From: Echinicola vietnamensis DSM 17526
GTDB lineage: Bacteria > Bacteroidota > Bacteroidia > Cytophagales > Cyclobacteriaceae
Assembly: GCF_000325705.1 (NCBI RefSeq)
Contig: NC_019904.1
Coordinates: 2,420,001 to 2,484,000 of the forward strand
Length of the DNA: 64,000 nucleotides
Direction of reading: 5' to 3'
Part shown: one piece after another, positions 1 to 8,197 of the stretch
Position numbering within the stretch: position 1 is the first letter of the stretch
Layout: each line of letters starts with the position of its first letter
Made by a program: the position numbers and the translations under genes
The notes under the pieces: generated by a model
Databases searched by the model: none
What the model was told of the DNA's origin: nothing
What the model saw: the letters and a program-made list of their open reading frames with translations, nothing else

Positions 1-2
1 AG

Positions 3-440
3 GATATGGAAGAAGCCTATGAAGTAGGAGAGGAGATGGATACGGTGCTTTCCATTACCCCCGCCGATTTTGATTTACCGCCAAATCACCACGAAACCCT
101 GAACCTGCCCGAGCTGAGCAGACAGATTAAGGTGCTGGAGGACCGTGGTGCCGATAATGTAAACTTTTATAAAATTGAACGGTATGTGCGGTTTATGTCT
201 CCCTTTGCAGCCATCATTCTGACATTTATTGGTGTGATCGTGGCGTCGAAAAAGACGCGGGGTGGATCAGGTTTTAAGATAGCCTTGGGCTTCCTTTTGG
301 CTTTTGTGTATATCATATTGTTCCTGTTGTCCAGAACATTTGCAGAGGCCGGCACGCCTTATCCGATACTAGCTGTCTGGTCGCCCAATATTATTTTTGC
401 CATCACAGGTTTGGTGATGTATAAAACGATTCCTCGGTAG
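3..440 (+). CDS. LptF/LptG-family permease, C-terminal part (5' end outside window)
   Basis: This is the 3' end of a YjgP/YjgQ-type permease of the lipopolysaccharide export ABC system, which extracts LPS from the inner membrane towards LptC/LptA. The frame is open to the left edge, so the ATG at position 6 is probably internal. The visible ~145 residues contain a soluble stretch and then three hydrophobic helices (about residues 62-82, 91-112 and 119-139), the usual C-terminal membrane half of LptF/LptG. Which paralogue it is cannot be decided from this fragment. The downstream EamA gene begins only 4 bases after the stop, so the two are probably co-transcribed. The family call is fairly secure; the gene boundary is not visible. 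Confidence 0.75.
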   Translation, partial: DMEEAYEVGEEMDTVLSITPADFDLPPNHHETLNLPELSRQIKVLEDRGADNVNFYKIERYVRFMSPFAAIILTFIGVIVASKKTRGGSGFKIALGFLLAFVYIILFLLSRTFAEAGTPYPILAVWSPNIIFAITGLVMYKTIPR

Positions 441-444
441 CGGT

Positions 445-1365
445 ATGACAGGTGCATCTTTCAAGGATTATTTAATGCTCCATCTCACGGTTTTGATATG
501 GGGATTTACCGCTATTTTGGGCCTTTTGATCGTGATACCGGCGGTAGAAATCGTATTCTATAGGACCTTATTGGCGTCAGTGATGCTGGGAGTGATTTTT
601 ATGATCCAAGGCAGACACGTGAAGATGCCTGTAAAAGAGCTTGGCAAAGTGATCGGGACGGGAATGCTGATAGGCTTGCATTGGATTTTGTTTTTTGGAG
701 CAGCCAGGGTGTCCACAGCCTCTGTATGTCTTGCCGGGGTGGCCACCTGCTCTTTATGGACGGCTTTTATAGAACCGTGGGTAAACCATTCCAAAATCAA
801 ATGGTATGAAGTAATGCTGGGGATTATGGTGCTAGTGGGATTATATGTGATCTTCAGGTTTGAGGTCCAGCACTGGAAGGGACTGGCCATGGCCATTGGT
901 GCTGCTTTTTTGGGGGCTTGTTTTACCGTAAGCAATGGACAGTTGACCAAAAAACACGCTGCCTATGTCATTACTTTTTATGAGATGATAGGGGCCTGCT
1001 TGTTTTCCCTGTTGTTCATGCCGATTTATGTACAGTTTTGGGCAGGAGAAGAAGGGTTGCAGCTTGTTCCCGCTCCGATGGATTGGTTTTGGTTGTTGCT
1101 GCTGGGAGGTGTGTGTACGGTATATGCTTTTTCTGTTTCAGTGGAACTCATGAGAAGGCTAAGTGTATTTGTCATTAACCTGACTGTTAACTTAGAACCC
1201 GTTTACGGAATTATCCTTGCCGTGTTGATTTTCGGAGACCAAGAGAAAATGACGCCTGGGTTTTATATGGGCACCTTGATTATCCTTGCCTCCGTCATCA
1301 TGTATCCCGTTTTTAATTTCTTATACAGAAGAAAAAAGAACAAGCAATTGTTAAGAATGCAGTAA
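445..1365 (+). CDS. EamA/DMT-family transporter (10 predicted TM helices)
   Basis: A 306-residue inner-membrane protein made almost entirely of hydrophobic helices (about ten), in two repeated halves of five. This is the architecture of the drug/metabolite transporter (EamA, RhaT-like) superfamily, whose members export or import amino acids, metabolites and nucleotide sugars. The second half opens with a glycine/alanine-rich helix near residue 150 and the C-terminus is a short basic tail (RRKKNKQ), consistent with a cytoplasmic end. The ATG follows the permease stop by 4 bases, which supports the chosen start. The substrate cannot be inferred from the sequence or from the neighbours. Confidence 0.8.
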   Translation: MTGASFKDYLMLHLTVLIWGFTAILGLLIVIPAVEIVFYRTLLASVMLGVIFMIQGRHVKMPVKELGKVIGTGMLIGLHWILFFGAARVSTASVCLAGVATCSLWTAFIEPWVNHSKIKWYEVMLGIMVLVGLYVIFRFEVQHWKGLAMAIGAAFLGACFTVSNGQLTKKHAAYVITFYEMIGACLFSLLFMPIYVQFWAGEEGLQLVPAPMDWFWLLLLGGVCTVYAFSVSVELMRRLSVFVINLTVNLEPVYGIILAVLIFGDQEKMTPGFYMGTLIILASVIMYPVFNFLYRRKKNKQLLRMQ

Positions 1366-1396
1366 TTCCGGATTTGGAAAGATAAAGAGGTTTGAG

Positions 1397-2203
1397 TTAG
1401 CACTTCCCCGCGAAGGTGAAGTACTCCTTAGGCCAATTGCCAAGCTCAGTTTCTTTATCGAATAGCCCAAAGACAGTGGATCCTGAGCCTGACATGGCTG
1501 CATAAAAGGCTCCCATTTCATAGAGTTTTGCTTTAATATCCGCGATTTCTGGATGTTTTGGGAAGATGCTTGCCTCAAAATCATTGACCAGCCGGTCCTG
1601 CCAAAGGTCACGGTCCGCAAGGGTCGCTCCGAGATCATGCTCAGGTGGTTTTGGCGTGACTCCTTCGTAGGCTTCTTTGGTGCCGATATGGATATTGGGA
1701 TTGATGAGGATAAGGTAGCAGCCTTTTAGGTCTAAGGAAATGTCTTCAAGGATTTCTCCTCTGCCAGTGGCAATTTTAGGTGTGTTTTCGATGAAGAATG
1801 GGCAGTCGCTACCGAGTTGGGCGGCATAATCTTCCAAGAACCAATTTTCCAAGTGAAGGTCAAACAAGGTGTTCATCATCGTGAGGGCAAAGGCCGCGTC
1901 GGCAGATCCGCCGCCTAGTCCTGCCCCCATGGGGATAGCCTTATGGAGGTGGAAATGTACATGGGGAAGGTCATTGAAATCCCTTCTCATCAACTTAAAA
2001 GCTTTAAGAATAAGGTTGTCTTTTTCCGGTCCAGGGATAGGGAAACCGGTGCTTGTAAAGGAGGTTTTGTCTGCAAAGGTGATTTCCAGCGCATCGTGGA
2101 GCGGAACAGGTACCATGCAAGTGGTGATGTCGTGATAGCTGTCCTTTCTTTTTGCGGTAATGGACAGGCCAAGATTGATTTTTGCGTTTGGAAATAATAC
2201 CAT
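1397..2203 (-). CDS. ispE: 4-diphosphocytidyl-2-C-methyl-D-erythritol kinase
   Basis: GHMP-family kinase of the non-mevalonate (MEP) isoprenoid pathway. It phosphorylates the 2-hydroxyl of CDP-methylerythritol using ATP. From the ATG at 2203 the protein is 268 residues. It has the N-terminal PNAKINLGL motif (residues 5-13), the ATP-binding glycine loop PMGAGLGGGSADAAF (91-105) and a C-terminal GSGSTVFGLF motif. The open frame extends further upstream, but the start at 2203 places the conserved NAKINLGL strand at its usual distance from the N-terminus. The length is slightly below the E. coli enzyme and typical for Bacteroidota. It is transcribed divergently from the ilv operon and convergently with the EamA gene. 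Confidence 0.93.
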   Translation of the reverse strand: MVLFPNAKINLGLSITAKRKDSYHDITTCMVPVPLHDALEITFADKTSFTSTGFPIPGPEKDNLILKAFKLMRRDFNDLPHVHFHLHKAIPMGAGLGGGSADAAFALTMMNTLFDLHLENWFLEDYAAQLGSDCPFFIENTPKIATGRGEILEDISLDLKGCYLILINPNIHIGTKEAYEGVTPKPPEHDLGATLADRDLWQDRLVNDFEASIFPKHPEIADIKAKLYEMGAFYAAMSGSGSTVFGLFDKETELGNWPKEYFTFAGKC

Positions 2204-2625
2204 GGTTGAAATAAATATGCCTTGGGAGGTAAAGATAATAGGGAATGGAGAAAATGCGGCATTAGGATGGCTGAAGAATTGCCAAGCTCCGACCTGCCGA
2301 ACTGATGTTGGTCCTGAAAATAATTGCTTCAAAACAGGCCGAAATGAGATATTAATTTTTGTGGATTTTGTGAATTGTCGCCATTATGTTGGGTTTTGAT
2401 CTAAAATATCCCTTAAATGTTGGTTTTGGTGATCGATTTCAAGGATTTTTTTAACAAAAATTTAATTTTTTTGGAAATCAGAAGAAAATTTCGAAAATTC
2501 AATAATTGTTTTTCTAATAAAACATAAAAAAGCGTATTGCATAAAAAAGCTATCTAAAACTGAAGTGATTTATTAAATAGGCAATAGTTTAATTTTTAAT
2601 TCATTTTAAAAAAAGAAATAAAATA
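2204..2625. other. AT-rich divergent intergenic region between ispE and the ilv leader
   Basis: About 420 bases without a credible gene. It is strongly AT-rich from about 2400 to 2640, with A and T runs. It must hold the ispE promoter on the minus strand, but I could not identify a convincing TTG/TAnnTTTG pair for it. The ilv promoter starts at its right edge (2626). Open frames here are short and do not resemble proteins. Confidence 0.6.
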
Positions 2626-2656
2626 TTGTAAGTCTCAAAATAGGGTTTTACTTTTG
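2626..2656 (+). promoter_or_regulatory. Bacteroidota-type promoter of the ilv/leu operon
   Basis: TTG at 2626-2628 is separated by 20 bases from TACTTTTG at 2649-2656, a full match to the Bacteroidota housekeeping consensus (-33 TTG, -7 TAnnTTTG). Transcription would start near 2662, about 48 bases before the leader peptide ATG at 2710. The match is seen directly; the activity is inferred. Confidence 0.75.
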
Positions 2657-2709
2657 TTAAGCAATTAGAAAAGATCAAAGAAAAGACACCACTAAACACA
2701 CATAAAAGC

Positions 2710-2769
2710 ATGTTCAGAATAGTCAGCGTCATTAACCTTATTGTCATTCTCATTTATAACTGTAAGTGA
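2710..2769 (+). CDS. ilv/leu operon leader peptide (19 aa, rich in Ile/Val/Leu)
   Basis: A 19-codon frame, MFRIVSVINLIVILIYNCK, ends at TGA 2767-2769. Ten of its 19 residues are Ile, Val or Leu: five Ile, three Val and two Leu within codons 4-15. That is the signature of a leader peptide which senses charged tRNA for the three amino acids made by the operon below. It lies between the promoter (2626-2656) and a strong terminator (2805-2837), and its stop codon is the first part of the antiterminator arm. No clear Shine-Dalgarno sequence is visible, as is common in Bacteroidota. Homologous leader peptides control ilv operons in enterobacteria (ilvL, ivbL); this one is identified by composition and position, not by sequence similarity. 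Confidence 0.85.
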   Translation: MFRIVSVINLIVILIYNCK

Positions 2770-2837
2770 GGCGCTAGACTATTGTAAGACATCCATAAAG
2801 CAATAAAGTGCCTCATACTCGTGAGGCACTTTTTTTT
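2767..2837 (+). promoter_or_regulatory. Transcription attenuator: competing antiterminator and terminator
   Basis: The arm at 2767-2774 (TGAGGCGC, beginning with the leader stop codon) can pair with 2808-2815 (GTGCCTCA) over eight base pairs including one G-U, forming an antiterminator. The same 2808-2815 segment is the left arm of the terminator at 2805-2837. A ribosome that reaches the leader stop would cover 2767-2774 and allow termination. A ribosome stalled on the Ile/Val/Leu codons (2719-2754) would leave it free and allow read-through into ilvD. The base pairing is seen directly; the regulatory logic follows known amino-acid attenuation. Confidence 0.82.
2805..2837 (+). terminator. Intrinsic terminator of the ilv leader (attenuator)
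   Basis: A perfect stem pairs 2807-2815 with 2822-2830 (AGTGCCTCA / TGAGGCACT), with a 6-base loop TACTCG. It is extended by A-T pairs and followed by a run of eight T (2830-2837). It lies 28 bases before the ilvD start codon, so it must be regulated for the operon to be expressed. Confidence 0.9.
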
Positions 2838-2864
2838 ATAAGGGAATAACAGAATATTGTATAA

Positions 2865-4550
2865 ATGATGAGCGATTTAAAGAAATATAGTTGGGAAATC
2901 AGTGATAATGAGGAGAATCCGGCGGCAATGGCCATGTTATACGCCACCGGCATCACTGATAAAAAGATGAAGCAGCCGTTTGTAGGCGTAGCCAGCTGTG
3001 GGTATGAAAGTAACCCGTGCAATATGCACTTGAACAGTTTCGCGGAAGATATCAAAGCTTCTACGAACCAAGCGGACCTTTCAGGCTTTATTTTTAATAC
3101 CATTGGTATTTCCGATGGGCAGTCCATGGGGACTTCCGGGATGCGGTACAGTCTTCCTTCTCGGGAAGTAATTGCCGATTCTATCGAGTCATTCATTTTG
3201 GGACATAGCTTTGACGGCGTGGTGACGATTCCGGGATGTGATAAAAACATGCCAGGTGTGGTGATGGGAATGCTCCGTGTAAACCGTCCAGGGATCATGG
3301 TCTTTGGAGGTACGATCAGGTCTGGAAACTATAAAGGTGAAAAGCTGAACATCGTTTCCGCTTTCGAAGCTTACGGTAAAAAGATCAACGGTCAAATTTC
3401 TGATGAGGATTATATGGGCGTGATCAAAAATGCCTGTCCTGGAGCTGGAGCATGTGGAGGAATGTATACTGCCAACACGATGTCTTCGGCCATTGAGGCC
3501 ATGGGGCTTTCACTCCCTTTCAGCTCGTCCTATCCAGCTACTTCCAAGGAGAAGCGTGAAGAATGTAAAAACATAGGAAAATACATCAAGCAATTATTGG
3601 CATTGGATATCAAGCCTAAAGATATCATCACCAAGAAGAGTTTGGAGAATGCCGTTCGGGTGACCGTAGCACTCGGAGGAAGTACCAATGCGGCGCTTCA
3701 TATTTTGGCGATAGCCAGGACCGCAGGAATTGATTTTACCCTAGAGGACTTTAAGCGTATCAATGCCGAAACGCCTGTATTGGGTGATTTTAAGCCAAGT
3801 GGGAAGTTCATGATGGAAGACCTCTATGAGATGGGTGGACTGCCTGCTTTCTTAAAATATTTCTTGAATGAAGGATTGCTGCACGGCGATTGCCTTACGG
3901 TGACCGGCAAAACCATGGCCGAGAACCTAGAAGATATCGACCCTGTCAAACCTTCAAAGGAAAGTGTGATCCATCCCTTGGATAATCCCATCAAACCATC
4001 CGGTCACTTGTGTGTGCTTCATGGGAACTTAGCTCCAGAAGGTGCCGTAGCTAAAATTTCCGGTAAAGAAGGAAAATCCTTTACGGGTACGGCTAAGGTA
4101 TTTGATGATGAGCCTTCCGCCAATGCGGCCATGAAAAACAAGGAAATCCAAAAAGGCGACGTAGTGGTGATTAGATATGTAGGGCCTAAAGGTGGACCTG
4201 GGATGCCAGAGATGCTAAAGCCCACTTCTATCATCATCGGTGCAGGACTTGGATCAGATGTCGCGCTAATAACAGATGGTAGGTTCTCTGGTGGTACGCA
4301 TGGTTTTGTGGTAGGGCATGTGACGCCTGAAGCTTATCTAGGCGGGCCGATCGGTTTGCTCAAGGATGGTGATGTGATTACCATTGATGCAGAAAGCCTT
4401 GAAATCAGGGTAGATGTCAGTGAGGCGGAATTTGCCGAGCGTAAGAAAAACTGGAAGAACAAAGACCTGAGCCATCTTCAGGGAACGTTAAAGAAATATG
4501 TCCAATTGGTTTCTACAGCATCTGAGGGGTGTGTTACTGACAAACAGTGA
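2865..4550 (+). CDS. ilvD: Dihydroxy-acid dehydratase
   Basis: Converts 2,3-dihydroxy-isovalerate and 2,3-dihydroxy-3-methylvalerate to the corresponding 2-keto acids, the third common step of valine and isoleucine synthesis. At 561 residues it has the usual length of the IlvD/Edd family. The three Fe-S cluster cysteines are visible: C52 in NPCN, C125 in GCDKNMPG and C197 in [12 protein letters not shown]. The C-terminal [14 protein letters not shown] carries the catalytic serine. Two adjacent ATG codons (2865 and 2868) could serve as start. It is the first structural gene after the attenuator at 2767-2837 and is followed by ilvB after about 140 bases. Confidence 0.96.
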   Translation: MMSDLKKYSWEISDNEENPAAMAMLYATGITDKKMKQPFVGVASCGYESNPCNMHLNSFAEDIKASTNQADLSGFIFNTIGISDGQSMGTSGMRYSLPSREVIADSIESFILGHSFDGVVTIPGCDKNMPGVVMGMLRVNRPGIMVFGGTIRSGNYKGEKLNIVSAFEAYGKKINGQISDEDYMGVIKNACPGAGACGGMYTANTMSSAIEAMGLSLPFSSSYPATSKEKREECKNIGKYIKQLLALDIKPKDIITKKSLENAVRVTVALGGSTNAALHILAIARTAGIDFTLEDFKRINAETPVLGDFKPSGKFMMEDLYEMGGLPAFLKYFLNEGLLHGDCLTVTGKTMAENLEDIDPVKPSKESVIHPLDNPIKPSGHLCVLHGNLAPEGAVAKISGKEGKSFTGTAKVFDDEPSANAAMKNKEIQKGDVVVIRYVGPKGGPGMPEMLKPTSIIIGAGLGSDVALITDGRFSGGTHGFVVGHVTPEAYLGGPIGLLKDGDVITIDAESLEIRVDVSEAEFAERKKNWKNKDLSHLQGTLKKYVQLVSTASEGCVTDKQ

Positions 4551-4600
4551 GGTAATAGACCAATCAGCATAAGACTTAAACCTCAAATATAATTTAAACT

Positions 4601-4698
4601 ACACATGAAATCTCGCATCATATTCACGGCATATCGTACGAGGATAGCATATGCGAGATGCCATGTGGCCTCTAAAAATCAATTATAAACACATGAAA
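4601..4698 (+). repeat. Directly repeated ACACATGAAA flanking a hairpin-forming leader before ilvB
   Basis: The ten bases ACACATGAAA occur at 4601-4610 and again at 4689-4698, where they carry the ilvB start codon. Between them, 4610-4618 (ATCTCGCAT) is a perfect 9-bp inverted repeat with 4651-4659 (ATGCGAGAT). The first copy opens a 27-codon frame (4605-4688) that stops 4 bases before the ilvB ATG. It could be a translated leader, a regulatory hairpin or a relic insertion. The composition of the small frame is not leader-like, so its function is unknown. Confidence 0.4.
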
Positions 4699-6387
4699 GA
4701 TTCGAGAATCAGAGGAGCTGAGATCGTGATCAAATCCCTGGTATCTGAAAATTGTGATTACATTTTCGGATATCCAGGAGGTGCCATCATGCCAGTATAT
4801 GATGCACTCTATGATTACGCGGACCAAATCAAACATGTACTGACGAGACATGAACAGGGAGCCATCCATGCTGCACAGGGGTATGCGCGAGTCTCCGGAA
4901 AAGTCGGCGTCTGCATGGCTACTTCAGGGCCAGGAGCTACTAATCTCATCACTGGGATAGCAGATGCCTTGATCGATAGCACTCCTCTGGTCTGTATCAC
5001 GGGCCAGGTGGCTTCGGCACTTTTGGGGACAGATGCTTTCCAAGAGACCGATGTGGTGGGATTCTCCATGCCCGGGACCAAATGGAACATCCAAGTGAGA
5101 AAAGCAGAAGATATTGCTCCTGCTATCGCCAAAGGTTTTCACATTGCCCGGTCTGGGAGGCCGGGACCCGTGCTTATTGACATTACCAAAGATGCCCAAA
5201 ATGAGCTGGCAGACTTTAATTATGTCCCTTGTCTCGGGATCAGGTCATATCGTCCTTACCCTAAAGTGAAGGACAGTGAAATTGCCGCCGCCGCCGAGGT
5301 AATCAATGCCGCCAAAAGGCCCTATTTGCTTTTTGGTCAAGGTGTGGTGATCGGGAAGGCAGAAGAAGAATTAAAGGCCTTTTTAGATAAGACGGGAATT
5401 CCGGCTGCTTGTACTTTATTAGGATCCGGGGCATTAAGTGAAGAACATCCGCAGTTTGTGGGGAAACTTGGCATGCACGGCAATTATGCGCCCAATATAC
5501 TGACGAACAAGTGTGATGTGCTGATTGCTGTCGGAATGCGTTTTGATGACCGCGTGACAGGTGACCTGAAGCGATATGCGAAGCAAGCAAAGGTGGTTCA
5601 CCTGGAGCTTGACAATGCTGAGATCAATAAAAATGTGAAGTGTGAAGTATCTGTCTTGGGCAACTGTAAGGAAAGCCTTCCCATGCTGACCGAAAAAGTC
5701 AACAAGGCCAGCCACGATGAGTGGTTGGCGGAATTCAGGACCTTAGAAGAAAAGGAGAAAAGTGCGGTGGTATCCCTTGATCTTCTGCCTACCAAAACGG
5801 GCTTGACAATGGGCGAGGTGATCCGGTACATTAACGATTACAAGAAAGACGATGCCGTGCTGGTGACTGACGTAGGACAGCATCAGATGATTGCCTGGCG
5901 GTATTTTAAGTTTAAAACGACCCGAACACAGGTAACTTCTGGAGGGCTCGGAACCATGGGATTCAGCTTGCCGGCAGCGCTTGGTGCGCAGTTAGCAGAC
6001 CTTAACCGCCAAGTAGTTTGTGTGGTCGGTGACGGTGGTATCCAGATGACCGTTCAGGAATTGGGAACCATCATGCAGACCAGAAGCCCTGTGAAAGTGG
6101 TGTTGCTAAACAACAATTTCTTGGGAATGGTAAGGCAGTGGCAACAGCTGTTTTTTGATAAGCGATATTCCTTCACTGAATTGGATAACCCCGACTTCAT
6201 CAAAATCGCAGAGGCGTATAATATGAAAGCCACTAAGGTGACCGAACGAGGCGATTTGAGCGATGCAGTGGCTGATATGCTGACTCATGAGGGGCCATAT
6301 TTCCTTGAAGTAGTGGTAGAGAAAGAAGACAATGTGTTTCCAATGATCCCAACAGGATGTTCTGTGGAGGAGGTCAGGTTGAGTTAA
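4693..6387 (+). CDS. ilvB: Acetolactate synthase, large (catalytic) subunit
   Basis: Thiamine-diphosphate enzyme that condenses two pyruvates to acetolactate, or pyruvate plus 2-ketobutyrate to acetohydroxybutyrate. With the ATG at 4693 it has 564 residues. An in-frame ATG at 4651 would add 14 residues of no family resemblance and lies in a hairpin arm, so 4693 is preferred. The N-terminal ThDP domain has YPGGAIMPVYDAL and the catalytic glutamate E54 (RHEQGAIHAA). A central FAD/domain-III region follows. The C-terminal ThDP motif GDGGIQMTVQELGTI is followed by NNNFLGMVRQW, the AHAS signature. Its regulatory partner ilvN lies directly downstream, as expected for a two-subunit AHAS. Confidence 0.96.
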   Translation: MKDSRIRGAEIVIKSLVSENCDYIFGYPGGAIMPVYDALYDYADQIKHVLTRHEQGAIHAAQGYARVSGKVGVCMATSGPGATNLITGIADALIDSTPLVCITGQVASALLGTDAFQETDVVGFSMPGTKWNIQVRKAEDIAPAIAKGFHIARSGRPGPVLIDITKDAQNELADFNYVPCLGIRSYRPYPKVKDSEIAAAAEVINAAKRPYLLFGQGVVIGKAEEELKAFLDKTGIPAACTLLGSGALSEEHPQFVGKLGMHGNYAPNILTNKCDVLIAVGMRFDDRVTGDLKRYAKQAKVVHLELDNAEINKNVKCEVSVLGNCKESLPMLTEKVNKASHDEWLAEFRTLEEKEKSAVVSLDLLPTKTGLTMGEVIRYINDYKKDDAVLVTDVGQHQMIAWRYFKFKTTRTQVTSGGLGTMGFSLPAALGAQLADLNRQVVCVVGDGGIQMTVQELGTIMQTRSPVKVVLLNNNFLGMVRQWQQLFFDKRYSFTELDNPDFIKIAEAYNMKATKVTERGDLSDAVADMLTHEGPYFLEVVVEKEDNVFPMIPTGCSVEEVRLS

Positions 6388-6468
6388 AAGAAGGGGTGGA
6401 TTATCCTAGTGGATGGGAGTCCCGCTTCTTCTAGAAATCTTCTGCCATTAGGTGGATGCACTGTATAC

Positions 6469-6496
6469 TACTAGATACTAAATACCAGATACCAAC
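6469..6496 (+). repeat. Four imperfect heptamer repeats just upstream of ilvN
   Basis: TACTAGA, TACTAAA, TACCAGA and TACCAAC follow one another at 6469-6496 and end 4 bases before the ilvN ATG. A similar heptad series (TACGCAA, TACCAGA, TATGAAT, TACCATC) sits at 10310-10337, directly against the leuA ATG. The periodicity is seen directly; no function is known to me. Confidence 0.55.
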
Positions 6497-6500
6497 TAAT

Positions 6501-7004
6501 ATGAATCGATATACCGTATCCCTTTTTACCGAAAATTTCATCGGTATCCTGAATAGAGTTACCTTGATATTTACCAGAAGGGGAGTGAATATAGATGCCC
6601 TTACCGCTTCGGAGAGTAAGGAAGATGGTGTCCATAGGATCACCATTGAAGTGACCACGACAGAAGATCAGGTCATCCAGATCGTCAAGCAAACGGAAAA
6701 GATCATTGATGTGATCAAGTCCTTTTACTATAAGGATGACGAAGTGGTGTACCAAGAAATCGCCCTTTACAAAATACCGATCAGCAGTCTTGATCCGGGC
6801 TTGGAAAAGGTGATCAGGCAGTACAATGCCCGTATCATTTCCGCGGAGAAGGAATTTGTAGTCATCGAAATGACCGGCCATAAAGAGGATACCAAAGCCC
6901 TGTTGGAGATTCTGAAGGATTTTAATATCCTTGAATTTGCCAGATCAGGTAGAGTAGCCGTGGCCAAACCAATGGGAACAATTGAACAATATTTGAATAA
7001 TTAA
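6501..7004 (+). CDS. ilvN: Acetolactate synthase, small (regulatory) subunit
   Basis: A 167-residue regulatory subunit of acetohydroxyacid synthase. It activates the large subunit and normally confers valine feedback inhibition. An N-terminal ACT domain begins MNRYTVSLFTENFIGILNRV and includes the conserved RRGVNIDALT segment. A C-terminal AHAS_small_subunit domain covers residues ~85-160 and contains the ARSGRVAV motif. An in-frame ATG at 6456 would add 15 residues encoded by the heptamer repeat region; the ATG at 6501 fits the family N-terminus and is used. It is called ilvN here; the length falls in the IlvH/IlvN range. It is followed by ilvC after 11 bases. Confidence 0.94.
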   Translation: MNRYTVSLFTENFIGILNRVTLIFTRRGVNIDALTASESKEDGVHRITIEVTTTEDQVIQIVKQTEKIIDVIKSFYYKDDEVVYQEIALYKIPISSLDPGLEKVIRQYNARIISAEKEFVVIEMTGHKEDTKALLEILKDFNILEFARSGRVAVAKPMGTIEQYLNN

Positions 7005-7015
7005 AATTAGAAACA

Positions 7016-8059
7016 ATGAAACTGAAATTCGGAACAGTTGAAGAAGATGTAGTAACAAGAGAAGAATTCCCTCTTGAGAAAGCCAGAGAAGTACTTAAGG
7101 ATGAAGTGATTGCTGTGTTGGGCTACGGCGTACAGGGCCCAGGTCAAGCACTGAACCTTAAAGACAACGGTTTTAATGTCATCGTCGGCCAACGTAAAAA
7201 CTCCAAAACTTGGGACAAGGCTGTGGCAGACGGTTGGGTTCCTGGTGAAACGCTTTTTGAACTGGAAGAAGCCTGTGAAAAAGGTACTATTCTTCAGTTC
7301 TTGCTTTCTGATGCAGGTCAGATCGCTCTTTGGCCTACCGTTAAAAAGCACCTTACCCCTGGGAAAGCCCTTTATTTCTCCCATGGATTCGGCGTAACAT
7401 ACAAAGACCAGACCGGTATCGTGCCACCAGAAGATGTGGATGTGATCTTGGTAGCACCAAAAGGTTCAGGAACTTCTTTGAGAAGAATGTTTGTAGAAGG
7501 TAGAGGCTTGAACTCTTCATTTGCCATCTACCAAGATGCTACGGGTAAAGCCAGGGAAAGAGTGATTGCACTTGGTATCGGTGTAGGTTCTGGATATCTA
7601 TTTGAAACTGATTTCTACCGTGAGGTGACTTCTGACCTTACTGGTGAAAGAGGTACCTTGATGGGCGCTATCCAAGGAATCTTCGCAGCCCAGTACGAAG
7701 TGTTGAGAGAAAACGGTCACTCTCCATCTGAAGCGTTTAACGAAACGGTGGAAGAATTGACCCAAAGCTTGATGCCATTGGTCGCTGAAAACGGTATGGA
7801 CTGGATGTATGCAAACTGCTCCACTACGGCCCAAAGAGGTGCTTTGGACTGGTGGAAACCTTTCAGAGATGCTTCCAAGCCAGTATTTGAGCAACTTTAC
7901 AAGAGTGTAAAAGACGGTAAGGAAGCTGCTAAATCCATTGAATCCAACAGTAAGGCTGATTATAGAGAGAAACTGGAAGTGGAGCTGAAAGAACTAAGAG
8001 AGTCTGAAATGTGGAAGGCAGGCGCAACTGTCCGCAAACTAAGACCAGAGAATAACTAA
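7016..8059 (+). CDS. ilvC: Ketol-acid reductoisomerase, class I length
   Basis: NAD(P)H-dependent, Mg-requiring isomeroreductase that converts acetolactate and acetohydroxybutyrate to dihydroxy acids, the substrates of IlvD. The protein has 347 residues. The Rossmann motif is GYGVQGPGQALNLKDNG (about residues 37-53), which differs from the common GYGSQGHAHALNLRDSG. The active-site SHGF has H123, and the Mg-binding residues lie in SDLTGERGTLMGA and ETVEELTQ. CSTTAQRGALDW supplies the conserved serine. The loop after the second strand reads VGQRKNSKTWDKA, so cofactor preference cannot be read with certainty. It lies between ilvN (11 bases) and leuC, from which it is separated by 163 structured bases. 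Confidence 0.95.
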   Translation: MKLKFGTVEEDVVTREEFPLEKAREVLKDEVIAVLGYGVQGPGQALNLKDNGFNVIVGQRKNSKTWDKAVADGWVPGETLFELEEACEKGTILQFLLSDAGQIALWPTVKKHLTPGKALYFSHGFGVTYKDQTGIVPPEDVDVILVAPKGSGTSLRRMFVEGRGLNSSFAIYQDATGKARERVIALGIGVGSGYLFETDFYREVTSDLTGERGTLMGAIQGIFAAQYEVLRENGHSPSEAFNETVEELTQSLMPLVAENGMDWMYANCSTTAQRGALDWWKPFRDASKPVFEQLYKSVKDGKEAAKSIESNSKADYREKLEVELKELRESEMWKAGATVRKLRPENN

Positions 8060-8071
8060 TTTAAACTTTAC

Positions 8072-8132
8072 GGAAAGTCTGGCCAAGGGAATTAAATAGA
8101 ACTTTTGGCGTGTTATAGCTGATAGACTTTCC
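8072..8132 (+). repeat. Inverted repeat after ilvC
   Basis: GGAAAGTCT at 8072-8080 is perfectly complementary to AGACTTTCC at 8124-8132, enclosing 43 bases. No T-run follows, so it does not look like a terminator. It may stabilise the ilvC 3' end or mark an RNA processing point. The pairing is seen; the role is unknown. Confidence 0.45.
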
Positions 8133-8143
8133 CACAAGTGGAC

Positions 8144-8197
8144 TTTTGGGAGGAATGGGTGAAAATTGGAGATGTTTTGTACCTGTTCCTCCCGAAC
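8144..8197 (+). repeat. Second inverted repeat upstream of leuC
   Basis: TTTGGGAGGAA (8145-8155) pairs with TTCCTCCCGAA (8186-8196) over 11 positions with one G-U pair, enclosing a 30-base loop. It ends 26 bases before the leuC ATG at 8223. Together with the repeat at 8072-8132 it makes the ilvC-leuC junction the most structured gap within the operon. Its function is not known. Confidence 0.45.

Noticed and set aside
6390..6440. Hairpin AAGAAG...CTTCTT after ilvB as a terminator
   Set aside because: The stem is interrupted and there is no T tract; the operon continues into ilvN.
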